Positions 19,001 to 34,000 of a stretch of DNA of 64,000 bases are shown in pieces (the stretch's first letter is position 1; each line of letters starts with the position of its first letter). Under the pieces are notes generated by a model. That model was not told the origin of the DNA, did not search any database, and saw nothing but the letters and a program-made list of their open reading frames with translations. Origin of the DNA: Torymus aiolomorphi (Eukaryota > Arthropoda > Insecta > Hymenoptera > Torymidae). A program made the translations under genes and the position numbers. The stretch is taken from contig CM070873.1 in assembly GCA_036365515.1 (NCBI GenBank), positions 267,085,621 to 267,149,620 on the forward strand, written 5' to 3'.

Positions 19001-22000
19001 TAGGGCCGTAGAGCCAATAGGAAAAAAATAATTTTCAAAAATTTTCAGATATTGCAAAAATCATAGCGCCAATCGAAAGAGCAGCGCAAAATACCCCTAT
19101 ATATGAATTTTGGCTAAATTTGGAGAAAAAAATTTTTCTTCGTTTATTGGGATATAATGCGTTGAAAATCGCTCAAAAATACCAAATTTCAATTTTCTCA
19201 GCCTACTAGTCACAATACCCGACTATATCATCCTGTTCTAGTGGATGGAATATCCTTTGGGGTCGAAGGACCTAGCGGAGATGAGCAATTTTGAAAAATG
19301 TTCTACATTTCATCGTTTATTTGGGCCAAATCGACTTCAAATCGCTTGAAACCCCCAAAATATCCATTTTTTAATCCCACCAATCACTATACGCGACTAT
19401 TTTTTTCCGCTCTATCGAATGGAAAAGGTTTTAGGGCCGTAGAGCCAATAGGAAAAAAATAATTTTCAAAAATTTTCAGATATTGCAAAAATCATAGCGC
19501 CAATCGAAAGAGCAGCGCAAAATACCCCTATATATGAATTTTGGCTAAATTTGGAGAAAAAAATTTTTCTTCGTTTATTGGGATATAATGCGTTGAAAAT
19601 CGCTCAAAAATACCAAATTTCAATTTTCTCAGCCTACTAGTCACAATACCCGACTATATCATCCTGTTCTAGTGGATGGAATATCCTTTGGGGTCGAAGG
19701 ACCTAGCGGAGATGAGCAATTTTGAAAAATGTTCTACATTTCATCGTTTATTTGGGCCAAATCGACTTCAAATCGATTGAAACCCCCAAAATATCCATTT
19801 TTTAATCCCACCAATCACTATACGCGACTATTTTTTTCCGCTCTATCGAATGGAAAAGGTTTTAGGGCCGTAGAGCCAATAGGAAAAAAATAATTTTCAA
19901 AAATTTTCAGATATTGCAAAAATCATAGCGCCAATCGAAAGAGCAGCGCAAAATACCCCTATATATGAATTTTGGCTAAATTTGGAGAAAAAAATTTTTC
20001 TTCGTTTATTGGGATATAATGCGTTGAAAATCGCTCAAAAATACCAAATTTCAATTTTCTCAGCCTACTAGTCACAATACCCGACTATATCATCCTGTTC
20101 TAGTGGATGGAATATCCTTTGGGGTCGAAGGACCTAGCGGAGATGAGCAATTTTGAAAAATGTTCTACATTTCATCGTTTATTTGGGCCAAATCGACTTC
20201 AAATCGCTTGAAACCCCCAAAATATCCATTTTTTAATCCCACCAATCACTATACGCGACTATTTTTTTCCGCTCTATCGAATGGAAAAGGTTTTAGGGCC
20301 GTAGAGCCAATAGGAAAAAATAATTTTCAAAAATTTTCAGATATTGCAAAAATCATAGCGCCAATCGAAAGAGCAGCGCAAAATACCCCTATATATGAAT
20401 TTTGGCTAAATTTGGAGAAAAAAATTTTTCTTCGTTTATTGGGATATAATGCGTTGAAAATCGCTCAAAAATACCAAATTTCAATTTTCTCAGCCTACTA
20501 GTCACAATACCCGACTATATCATCCTGTTCTAGTGGATGGAATATCCTTTGGGGTCGAAGGACCTAGCGGAGATGAGCAATTTTGAAAAATGTTCTACAT
20601 TTCATCGTTTATTTGGGCCAAATCGACTTCAAATCGCTTGAAACCCCCAAAATATCCATTTTTTAATCCCACCAATCACTATACGCGACTATTTTTTTCC
20701 GCTCTATCGAATGGAAAAGGTTTTAGGGCCGTAGAGCCAATAGGAAAAAAATAATTTTCAAAAATTTTCAGATATTGCAAAAATCATAGCGCCAATCGAA
20801 AGAGCAGCGCAAAATACCCCTATATATGAATTTTGGCTAAATTTGGAGAAAAAAATTTACTCGTTTATTGGGATATAATGCGTTGAAAATCGCTCAAAAA
20901 TACCAAATTTCAATTTTCTCAGCCTACTAGTCACAATACCCGACTATATCATCCTGTTCTAGTGGATGGAATATCCTTTGGGGTCGAAGGACCTAGCGGA
21001 GATGAGCAATTTTGAAAAATGTTCTACATTTCATCGTTTATTTGGGCCAAATCGACTTCAAATCGCTTGAAACCCCAATATATCCATTTTTTAATCCCAC
21101 CAATCACTATACGCGACTATTTTTTTCCGCTCTATCGAATGGAAAAGGTTTTAGGGCCGTAGAGCCAATAGGAAAAAATAATTTTCAAAAATTTGCAGAT
21201 ATTGCAAAAAACACAGCGCCAATCGAAAGTGCAGCGGAAAATACCCCTATATATGAATTTTGGCTAAATTTGGAGAATAAAAATTTTCTTCGTTTATTGG
21301 GATATAATGCGTTGAAAATCGCTCAAAAATACCAAATTTCAATTTTCTCAGCCTACTAGTCACAATACCCGACTATATCATCCTGTTCTAGTGGATGGAA
21401 TATCCTTTGGGGTCGAAGGACCTAGCGGAGATGAGCAATTTTGAAAAATGTTCTACATTTCATCGTTTATTTGGGCCAAATCGACTTCAAATCGATTGAA
21501 ACCCCCAAAATATCCATTTTTTAATCCCACCAATCACTATACGCGACTATTTTTTTCCGCTCTATCGAATGGAAAAGGTTTTAGGGCCGTAGAGCCAATA
21601 GGAAAAAAATAATTTTCAAAAATTTTCAGATATTGCAAAAATCATAGCGCCAATCGAAAGAGCAGCGCAAAATACCCCTATATATGAATTTTGGCTAAAT
21701 TTGGAGAAAAAAATTTTTCTTCGTTTATTGGGATATAATGCGTTGAAAATCGCTCAAAAATACCAAATTTCAATTTTCTCAGCCTACTAGTCACAATACC
21801 CGACTATATCATCCTGTTCTAGTGGATGGAATATCCTTTGGGGTCGAAGGACCTAGCGGAGATGAGCAATTTTGAAAAATGTTCTACATTTCATCGTTTA
21901 TTTGGGCCAAATCGACTTCAAATCGCTTGAAACCCCCAAAATATCCATTTTTTAATCCCACCAATCACTATACGCGACTATTTTTTTCCGCTCTATCGAA

Positions 22001-25000
22001 TGGAAAAGGTTTTAGGGCCGTAGAGCCAATAGGAAAAAATAATTTTCAAAAATTTTCAGATATTGCAAAAATCATAGCGCCAATCGAAAGAGCAGCGCAA
22101 AATACCCCTATATATGAATTTTGGCTAAATTTGGAGAAAAAAATTTTTCTTCGTTTATTGGGATATAATGCGTTGAAAATCGCTCAAAAATACCAAATTT
22201 CAATTTTCTCAGCCTACTAGTCACAATACCCGACTATATCATCCTGTTCTAGTGGATGGAATATCCTTTGGGGTCGAAGGACCTAGCGGAGATGAGCAAT
22301 TTTGAAAAATGTTCTACATTTCATCGTTTATTTGGGCCAAATCGACTTCAAATCGCTTGAAACCCCCAAAATATCCATTTTTTAATCCCACCAATCACTA
22401 TACGCGACTATTTTTTTCCGCTCTATCGAATGGAAAAGGTTTTAGGGCCGTAGAGCCAATAGGAAAAAAATAATTTTCAAAAATTTTCAGATATTGCAAA
22501 AATCATAGCGCCAATCGAAAGAGCAGCGCAAAATACCCCTATATATGAATTTTGGCTAAATTTGGAGAAAAAAATTTTTCTTCGTTTATTGGGATATAAT
22601 GCGTTGAAAATCGCTCAAAAATACCAAATTTCAATTTTCTCAGCCTACTAGTCACAATACCCGACTATATCATCCTGTTCTAGTGGATGGAATATCCTTT
22701 GGGGTCGAAGGACCTAGCGGAGATGAGCAATTTTGAAAAATGTTCTACATTTCATCGTTTATTTGGGCCAAATCGACTTCAAATCGATTGAAACCCCCAA
22801 AATATCCATTTTTTAATCCCACCAATCACTATACGCGACTATTTTTTTCCGCTCTATCGAATGGAAAAGGTTTTAGGGCCGTAGAGCCAATAGGAAAAAA
22901 ATAATTTTCAAAAATTTTCAGATATTGCAAAAATCATAGCGCCAATCGAAAGAGCAGCGCAAAATACCCCTATATATGAATTTTGGCTAAATTTGGAGAA
23001 AAAAATTTTTCTTCGTTTATTGGGATATAATGCGTTGAAAATCGCTCAAAAATACCAAATTTCAATTTTCTCAGCCTACTAGTCACAATACCCGACTATA
23101 TCATCCTGTTCTAGTGGATGGAATATCCTTTGGGGTCGAAGGACCTAGCGGAGATGAGCAATTTTGAAAAATGTTCTACATTTCATCGTTTATTTGGGCC
23201 AAATCGACTTCAAATCGCTTGAAACCCCCAAAATATCCATTTTTTAATCCCACCAATCACTATACGCGACTATTTTTTTCCGCTCTATCGAATGGAAAAG
23301 GTTTTAGGGCCGTAGAGCCAATAGGAAAAAATAATTTTCAAAAATTTTCAGATATTGCAAAAATCATAGCGCCAATCGAAAGAGCAGCGCAAAATACCCC
23401 TATATATGAATTTTGGCTAAATTTGGAGAAAAAATTTTTCTTCGTTTATTGGGATATAATGCGTTGAAAATCGCTCAAAAATACCAAATTTCAATTTTCT
23501 CAGCCTACTAGTCACAATACCCGACTATATCATCCTGTTCTAGTGGATGGAATATCCTTTGGGGTCGAAGGACCTAGCGGAGATGAGCAATTTTGAAAAA
23601 TGTTCTACATTTCATCGTTTATTTGGGCCAAATCGACTTCAAATCGATTGAAACCCCCAAAATATCCATTTTTTAATCCCACCAATCACTATACGCGACT
23701 ATTTTTTTCCGCTCTATCGAATGGAAAAGGTTTTAGGGCCGTAGAGCCAATAGGAAAAAAGTAATTTTCAAAAATTTTCAGATATTGCAAAAATCATAGC
23801 GCCAATCGAAAGAGCAGCGCAAAATACCCCTATATATGAATTTTGGCTAAATTTGGAGAAAAAAATTTTTCTTCGTTTATTGGGATATAATGCGTTGAAA
23901 ATCGCTCAAAAATACCAAATTTCAATTTTCTCAGCCTACTAGTCACAATACCCGACTATATCATCCTGTTCTAGTGGATGGAATATCCTTTGGGGTCGAA
24001 GGACCTAGCGGAGATGAGCAATTTTGAAAAATGTTCTACATTTCATCGTTTATTTGGGCCAAATCGACTTCAAATCGATTGAAACCCCCAAAATATCCAT
24101 TTTTTAATCCCACCAATCACTATACGTCACTATTTTTTTCCGCTCTATCGAATGGAAAAGGTTTTAGGGCCGTAGAGCCAATAGGAAAAAAATAATTTTC
24201 AAAAATTTTCAGATATTGCAAAAATCATAGCGCCAATCGAAAGAGCAGCGCAAAATACCCCTATATATGAATTTTGGCTAAATTTGGAGAAAAAAATTTT
24301 TCTTCGTTTATTGGGATATAATGCGTTGAAAATCGCTCAAAAATACCAAATTTCAATTTTCTCAGCCTACTAGTCACAATACCCGACTATATCATCCTGT
24401 TCTAGTGGATGGAATATCCTTTGGGGTCGAAGGACCTAGCGGAGATGAGCAATTTTGAAAAATGTTCTACATTTCATCGTTTATTTGGGCCAAATCGACT
24501 TCAAATCGCTTGAAACCCCCAAAATATCCATTTTTTAATCCCACCAATCACTATACGCGACTATTTTTTTCCGCTCTATCGAATGGAAAAGGTTTTAGGG
24601 CCGTAGAGCCAATAGGAAAAAATAATTTTCAAAAATTTTCAGATATTGCAAAAATCATAGCGCCAATCGAAAGAGCAGCGCAAAATACCCCTATATATGA
24701 ATTTTGGCTAAATTTGGAGAAAAAAATTTTTCTTCGTTTATTGGGATATAATGCGTTGAAAATCGCTCAAAAATACCAAATTTCAATTTTCTCAGCCTAC
24801 TAGTCACAATACCCGACTATATCATCCTGTTCTAGTGGATGGAATATCCTTTGGGGTCGAAGGACCTAGCGGAGATGAGCAATTTTGAAAAATGTTCTAC
24901 ATTTCATCGTTTATTTGGGCCAAATCGACTTCAAATCGCTTGAAACCCCCAAAATATCCATTTTTTAATCCCACCAATCACTATACGCGACTATTTTTTT

Positions 25001-28000
25001 CCGCTCTATCGAATGGAAAAGGTTTTAGGGCCGTAGAGCCAATAGGAAAAAAATAATTTTCAAAAATTTTCAGATATTGCAAAAATCATAGCGCCAATCG
25101 AAAGAGCAGCGCAAAATACCCCTATATATGAATTTTGGCTAAATTTGGAGAAAAAAATTTTTCTTCGTTTATTGGGATATAATGCGTTGAAAATCGCTCA
25201 AAAATACCAAATTTCAATTTTCTCAGCCTACTAGTCACAATACCCGACTATATCATCCTGTTCTAGTGGATGGAATATCCTTTGGGGTCGAAGGACCTAG
25301 CGGAGATGAGCAATTTTGAAAAATGTTCTACATTTCATCGTTTATTTGGGCCAAATCGACTTCAAATCGATTGAAACCCCCAAAATATCCATTTTTTAAT
25401 CCCACCAATCACTATACGCGACTATTTTTTTCCGCTCTATCGAATGGAAAAGGTTTTAGGGCCGTAGAGCCAATAGGAAAAAATAATTTTCAAAAATTTT
25501 CAGATATTGCAAAAATCATAGCGCCAATCGAAAGAGCAGCGCAAAATACCCCTATATATGAATTTTGGCTAAATTTGGAGAAAAAAATTTTTCTTCGTTT
25601 ATTGGGATATAATGCGTTGAAAATCGCTCAAAAATACCAAATTTCAATTTTCTCAGCCTACTAGTCACAATACCCGACTATATCATCCTGTTCTAGTGGA
25701 TGGAATATCCTTTGGGGTCGAAGGACCTAGCGGAGATGAGCAATTTTGAAAAATGTTCTACATTTCATCGTTTATTTGGGCCAAATCGACTTCAAATCGA
25801 TTGAAACCCCCAAAATATCCATTTTTTAATCCCACCAATCACTATACGCGACTATTTTTTTCCGCTCTATCGAATGGAAAAGGTTTTAGGGCCGTAGAGC
25901 CAATAGGAAAAAAATAATTTTCAAAAATTTTCAGATATTGCAAAAATCATAGCGCCAATCGAAAGAGCAGCGCAAAATACCCCTATATATGAATTTTGGC
26001 TAAATTTGGAGAAAAAAATTTTTCTTCGTTTATTGGGATATAATGCGTTGAAAATCGCTCAAAAATACCAAATTTCAATTTTCTCAGCCTACTAGTCACA
26101 ATACCCGACTATATCATCCTGTTCTAGTGGATGGAATATCCTTTGGGGTCGAAGGACCTAGCGGAGATGAGCAATTTTGAAAAATGTTCTACATTTCATC
26201 GTTTATTTGGGCCAAATCGACTTCAAATCGATTGAAACCCCCAAAATATCCATTTTTTAATCCCACCAATCACTATACGCGACTATTTTTTTCCGCTCTA
26301 TCGAATGGAAAAGGTTTTAGGGCCGTAGAGCCAATAGGAAAAAAATAATTTTCAAAAATTTTCAGATATTGCAAAAATCATAGCGCCAATCGAAAGAGCA
26401 GCGCAAAATACCCCTATATATGAATTTTGGCTAAATTTGGAGAAAAAAATTTTTCTTCGTTTATTGGGATATAATGCGTTGAAAATCGCTCAAAAATACC
26501 AAATTTCAATTTTCTCAGCCTACTAGTCACAATACCCGACTATATCATCCTGCTCTAGTGGATGGAATATCCTTTGGGGTCGAAGGACCTAGCGGAGATG
26601 AGCAATTTTGAAAAATGTTCTACATTTCATCGTTTATTTGGGCCAAATCGACTTCAAATCGATTGAAACCCCCAAAATATCCATTTTTTAATCCCACCAA
26701 TCACTATACGCGACTATTTTTTTCCGCTCTATCGAATGGAAAAGGTTTTAGGGCCGTAGAGCCAATAGGAAAAAAATAATTTTCAAAAATTTTCAGATAT
26801 TGCAAAAATCATAGCGCCAATCGAAAGAGCAGCGCAAAATACCCCTATATATGAATTTTGGCTAAATTTGGAGAAAAAAATTTTTCTTCGTTTATTGGGA
26901 TATAATGCGTTGAAAATCGCTCAAAAATACCAAATTTCAATTTTCTCAGCCTACTAGTCACAATACCCGACTATATCATCCTGTTCTAGTGGATGGAATA
27001 TCCTTTGGGGTCGAAGGACCTAGCGGAGATGAGCAATTTTGAAAAATGTTCTACATTTCATCGTTTATTTGGGCCAAATCGACTTCAAATCGATTGAAAC
27101 CCCCAAAATATCCATTTTTTAATCCCACCAATCACTATACGCGACTATTTTTTTCCGCTCTATCGAATGGAAAAGGTTTTAGGGCCGTAGAGCCAATAGG
27201 AAAAAAATAATTTTCAAAAATTTTCAGATATTGCAAAAATCATAGCGCCAATCGAAAGAGCAGCGCAAAATACCCCTATATATGAATTTTGGCTAAATTT
27301 GGAGAAAAAAATTTTTCTTCGTTTATTGGGATATAATGCGTTGAAAATCGCTCAAAAATACCAAATTTCAATTTTCTCAGCCTACTAGTCACAATACCCG
27401 ACTATATCATCCTGCTCTAGTGGATGGAATATCCTTTGGGGTCGAAGGACCTAGCGGAGATGAGCAATTTTGAAAAATGTTCTACATTTCATCGTTTATT
27501 TGGGCCAAATCGACTTCAAATCGATTGAAACCCCCAAAATATCCATTTTTTAATCCCACCAATCACTATACGCGACTATTTTTTTCCGCTCTATCGAATG
27601 GAAAAGGTTTTAGGGCCGTAGAGCCAATAGGAAAAAATAATTTTCAAAAATTTTCAGATATTGCAAAAATCATAGCGCCAATCGAAAGAGCAGCGCAAAA
27701 TACCCCTATATATGAATTTTGGCTAAATTTGGAGAAAAAATTTTTCTTCGTTTATTGGGATATAATGCGTTGAAAATCGCTCAAAAATACCAAATTTCAA
27801 TTTTCTCAGCCTACTAGTCACAATACCCGACTATATCATCCTGTTCTAGTGGATGGAATATCCTTTGGGGTCGAAGGACCTAGCGGAGATGAGCAATTTT
27901 GAAAAATGTTCTACATTTCATCGTTTATTTGGGCCAAATCGACTTCAAATCGCTTGAAACCCCCAAAATATCCATTTTTTAATCCCACCAATCACTATAC

Positions 28001-31000
28001 GCGACTATTTTTTTCCGCTCTATCGAATGGAAAAGGTTTTAGGGCCGTAGAGCCAATAGGAAAAAATAATTTTCAAAAATTTTCAGATATTGCAAAAATC
28101 ATAGCGCCAATCGAAAGAGCAGCGCAAAATACCCCTATATATGAATTTTGGCTAAATTTGGAGAAAAAAATTTTTCTTCGTTTATTGGGATATAATGCGT
28201 TGAAAATCGCTCAAAAATACCAAATTTCAATTTTCTCAGCCTACTAGTCACAATACCCGACTATATCATCCTGCTCTAGTGGATGGAATATCCTTTGGGG
28301 TCGAAGGACCTAGCGGAGATGAGCAATTTTGAAAAATGTTCTACATTTCATCGTTTATTTGGGCCAAATCGACTTCAAATCGATTGAAACCCCCAAAATA
28401 TCCATTTTTTAATCCCACCAATCACTATACGCGACTATTTTTTTCCGCTCTATCGAATGGAAAAGGTTTTAGGGCCGTAGAGCCAATAGGAAAAGAATAA
28501 TTTTCAAAAATTTTCAGATATTGCAAAAATCATAGCGCCAATCGAAAGAGCAGCGCAAAATACCCCTATATATGAATTTTGGCTAAATTTGGAGAAAAAA
28601 ATTTTTCTTCGTTTATTGGGATATAATGCGTTGAAAATCGCTCAAAAAAAACCAAATTTCAATTTTCTCAGCCTACTAGTCACAATACCCGACTATATCA
28701 TCCTGTTCTAGTGGATGGAATATCCTTTGGGGTCGAAGGACCTAGCGGAGATGAGCAATTTTGAAAAATGTTCTACATTTCATCGTTTATTTGGGCCAAA
28801 TCGACTTCAAATCGCTTGAAACCCCCAAATATCCATTTTTTAATCCCACCAATCACTATACGCGACTATTTTTTTCCGCTCTATCGAATGGAAAAGGTTT
28901 TAGGGCCGTAGAGCCAATAGGAAAAAAATAATTTTCAAAAATTTTCAGATATTGCAAAAATCATAGCGCCAATCGAAAGAGCAGCGCAAAATACCCCTAT
29001 ATATGAATTTTGGCTAAATTTGGAGAAAAAATTTTTCTTCGTTTATTGGGATATAATGCGTTGAAAATCGCTCAAAAATACCAAATTTCAATTTTCTCAG
29101 CCTACTAGTCACAATACCCGACTATATCATCCTGCTCTAGTGGATGGAATATCCTTTGGGGTCGAAGGACCTAGCGGAGATGAGCAATTTTGAAAAATGT
29201 TCTACATTTCATCGTTTATTTGGGCCAAATCGACTTCAAATCGATTGAAACCCCCAAAATATCCATTTTTTAATCCCACCAATCACTATACGCGACTATT
29301 TTTTTCCGCTCTATCGAATGGAAAAGGTTTTAGGGCCGTAGAGCCAATAGGAAAAAAATAATTTTCAAAAATTTTCAGATATTGCAAAAATCATAGCGCC
29401 AATCGAAAGAGCAGCGCAAAATACCCCTATATATGAATTTTGGCTAAATTTGGAGAAAAAAATTTTTCTTCGTTTATTGGGATATAATGCGTTGAAAATC
29501 GCTCAAAAATACCAAATTTCAATTTTCTCAGCCTACTAGTCACAATACCCGACTATATCATCCTGTTCTAGTGGATGGAATATCCTTTGGGGTCGAAGGA
29601 CCTAGCGGAGATGAGCAATTTTGAAAAATGTTCTACATTTCATCGTTTATTTGGGCCAAATCGACTTCAAATCGATTGAAACCCCCAAAATATCCATTTT
29701 TTAATCCCACCAATCACTATACGCGACTATTTTTTTCCGCTCTATCGAATGGAAAAGGTTTTAGGGCCGTAGAGCCAATAGGGAAAAAATAATTTTCAAA
29801 AATTTTCAGATATTGCAAAAATCATAGCGCCAATCGAAAGAGCAGCGCAAAATACCCCTATATATGAATTTTGGCTAAATTTGGAGAAAAAATTTTTCTT
29901 CGTTTATTGGGATATAATGCGTTGAAAATCGCTCAAAAATACCAAATTTCAATTTTCTCAGCCTACTAGTCACAATACCCGACTATATCATCCTGTTCTA
30001 GTGGATGGAATATCCTTTGGGGTCGAAGGACCTAGCGGAGATGAGCAATTTTGAAAAATGTTCTACATTTCATCGTTTATTTGGGCCAAATCGACTTCAA
30101 ATCGAGTGAAACCCCAAAATATCCATTTTTTTTAATCCCACCAATCACTATACGCGACTATTTTTTTCCGCTCTATCGAATGGAAAAGGTTTTAGGGCCG
30201 TAGAGCCAATAGGAAAAAAATAATTTTCAAAAATTTTCAGATATTGCAAAAATCATAGCGCCAATCGAAAGAGCAGCGCAAAATACCCCTATATATGAAT
30301 TTTGGCTAAATTTGGAGAAAAAAATTTTTCTTCGTTTATTGGGATATAATGCGTTGAAAATCGCTCAAAAATACCAAATTTCAATTTTCTCAGCCTACTA
30401 GTCACAATACCCGACTATATCATCCTGTTCTAGTGGATGGAATATCCTTTGGGGTCGAAGGACCTAGCGGAGATGAGCAATTTTGAAAAATGTTCTACAT
30501 TTCATCGTTTATTTGGGCCAAATCGACTTCAAATCGATTGAAACCCCAAAATATCCATTTTTTAATCCCACCAATCACTATACGCGACTATTTTTTTCCG
30601 CTCTATCGAATGGAAAAGGTTTTAGGGCCGTAGAGCCAATAGGAAAAAAATAATTTTCAAAAATTTTCAGATATTGCAAAAATCATAGCGCCAATCGAAA
30701 GAGCAGCGCAAAATACCCCTATATATGAATTTTGGCTAAATTTGGAGAAAAAAATTTTTCTTCGTTTATTGGGATATAATGCGTTGAAAATCGCTCAAAA
30801 ATACCAAATTTCAATTTTCTCAGCCTACTAGTCACAATACCCGACTATATCATCCTGCTCTAGTGGATGGAATATCCTTTGGGGTCGAAGGACCTAGCGG
30901 AGATGAGCAATTTTGAAAAATGTTCTACATTTCATCGTTTATTTGGGCCAAATCGACTTCAAATCGATTGAAACCCCCAAAATATCCATTTTTTAATCCC

Positions 31001-34000
31001 ACCAATCACTATACGCGACTATTTTTTCCGCTCTATCGAATGGAAAAGGTTTTAGGGCCGTAGAGCCAATAGGAAAAAATAATTTTCAAAAATTTTCAGA
31101 TATTGCAAAAATCATAGCGCCAATCGAAAGAGCAGCGCAAAATACCCCTATATATGAATTTTGGCTAAATTTGGAGAAAAAAATTTTTCTTCGTTTATTG
31201 GGATATAATGCGTTGAAAATCGCTCAAAAATACCAAATTTCAATTTTCTCAGCCTACTAGTCACAATACCCGACTATATCATCCTGTTCTAGTGGATGGA
31301 ATATCCTTTGGGGTCGAAGGACCTAGCGGAGATGAGCAATTTTGAAAAATGTTCTACATTTCATCGTTTATTTGGGCCAAATCGACTTCAAATCGATTGA
31401 AACCCCCAAAATATCCATTTTTTAATCCCACCAATCACTATACGCGACTATTTTTTTCCGCTCTATCGAATGGAAAAGGTTTTAGGGCCGTAGAGCCAAT
31501 AGGAAAAAAATAATTTTCAAAAATTTTCAGATATTGCAAAAATCATAGCGCCAATCGAAAGAGCAGCGCAAAATACCCCTATATATGAATTTTGGCTAAA
31601 TTTGGAGAAAAAAATTTTTCTTCGTTTATTGGGATATAATGCGTTGAAAATCGCTCAAAAATACCAAATTTCAATTTTCTCAGCCTACTAGTCACAATAC
31701 CCGACTATATCATCCTGCTCTAGTGGATGGAATATCCTTTGGGGTCGAAGGACCTAGCGGAGATGAGCAATTTTGAAAAATGTTCTACATTTCATCGTTT
31801 ATTTGGGCCAAATCGACTTCAAATCGATTGAAACCCCAAAAATATCCATTTTTTAATCCCACCAATCACTATACGCGACTATTTTTTTCCGCTCTATCGA
31901 ATGGAAAAGGTTTTAGGGCCGTAGAGCCAATAGGAAAAAAATAATTTTCAAAAATTTTCAGATATTGCAAAAATCATAGCGCCAATCGAAAGAGCAGCGC
32001 AAAATACCCCTATATATGAATTTTGGCTAAATTTGGAGAAAAAATTTTTCTTCGTTTATTGGGATATAATGCGTTGAAAATCGCTCAAAAATACCAAATT
32101 TCAATTTTCTCAGCCTACTAGTCACAATACCCGACTATATCATCCTGTTCTAGTGGATGGAATATCCTTTGGGGTCGAAGGACCTAGCGGAGATGAGCAA
32201 TTTTGAAAAATGTTCTACATTTCATCGTTTATTTGGGCCAAATCGACTTCAAATCGATTGAAACCCCAAAATATCCATTTTTTAATCCCACCAATCACTA
32301 TACGCGACTATTTTTTTCCGCTCTATCGAATGGAAAAGGTTTTAGGGCCGTAGAGCCAATAGGAAAAAAATAATTTTCAAAAATTTTCAGATATTGCAAA
32401 AATCATAGCGCCAATCGAAAGAGCAGCGCAAAATACCCCTATATATGAATTTTGGCTAAATTTGGAGAAAAAAATTTTTCTTCGTTTATTGGGATATAAT
32501 GCGTTGAAAATCGCTCAAAAATACCAAATTTCAATTTTCTCAGCCTACTAGTCACAATACCCGACTATATCATCCTGCTCTAGTGGATGGAATATCCTTT
32601 GGGGTCGAAGGACCTAGCGGAGATGAGCAATTTTGAAAAATGTTCTACATTTCATCGTTTATTTGGGCCAAATCGACTTCAAATCGATTGAAACCCCCAA
32701 AATATCCATTTTTTAATCCCACCAATCACTATACGCGACTATTTTTTTCCGCTCTATCGAATGGAAAAGGTTTTAGGGCCGTAGAGCCAATAGGAAAAAA
32801 TAATTTTCAAAAATTTTCAGATATTGCAAAAATCATAGCGCCAATCGAAAGAGCAGCGCAAAATACCCCTATATATGAATTTTGGCTAAATTTGGAGAAA
32901 AAAATTTTTCTTCGTTTATTGGGATATAATGCGTTGAAAATCGCTCAAAAATACCAAATTTCAATTTTCTCAGCCTACTAGTCACAATACCCGACTATAT
33001 CATCCTGCTCTAGTGGATGGAATATCCTTTGGGGTCGAAGGACCTAGCGGAGATGAGCAATTTTGAAAAATGTTCTACATTTCATCGTTTATTTGGGCCA
33101 AATCGACTTCAAATCGATTGAAACCCCCAAAATATCCATTTTTTAATCCCACCAATCACTATACGCGACTATTTTTTTCCGCTCTATCGAATGGAAAAGG
33201 TTTTAGGGCCGTAGAGCCAATAGGAAAAAAATAATTTTCAAAAATTTTCAGATATTGCAAAAATCATAGCGCCAATCGAAAGAGCAGCGCAAAATACCCC
33301 TATATATGAATTTTGGCTAAATTTGGAGAAAAAAATTTTTCTTCGTTTATTGGGATATAATGCGTTGAAAATCGCTCAAAAATACCAAATTTCAATTTTC
33401 TCAGCCTACTAGTCACAATACCCGACTATATCATCCTGCTCTAGTGGATGGAATATCCTTTGGGGTCGAAGGACCTAGCGGAGATGAGCAATTTTGAAAA
33501 ATGTTCTACATTTCATCGTTTATTTGGGCCAAATCGACTTCAAATCGATTGAAACCCCCAAAATATCCATTTTTTAATCCCACCAATCACTATACGCGAC
33601 TATTTTTTTCCGCTCTATCGAATGGAAAAGGTTTTAGGGCCGTAGAGCCAATAGGAAAAAAATAATTTTCAAAAATTTTCAGATATTGCAAAAATCATAG
33701 CGCCAATCGAAAGAGCAGCGCAAAATACCCCTATATATGAATTTTGGCTAAATTTGGAGAAAAAAATTTTTCTTCGTTTATTGGGATATAATGCGTTGAA
33801 AATCGCTCAAAAATACCAAATTTCAATTTTCTCAGCCTACTAGTCACAATACCCGACTATATCATCCTGTTCTAGTGGATGGAATATCCTTTGGGGTCGA
33901 AGGACCTAGCGGAGATGAGCAATTTTGAAAAATGTTCTACATTTCATCGTTTATTTGGGCCAAATCGACTTCAAATCGATTGAAACCCCCAAAATATCCA

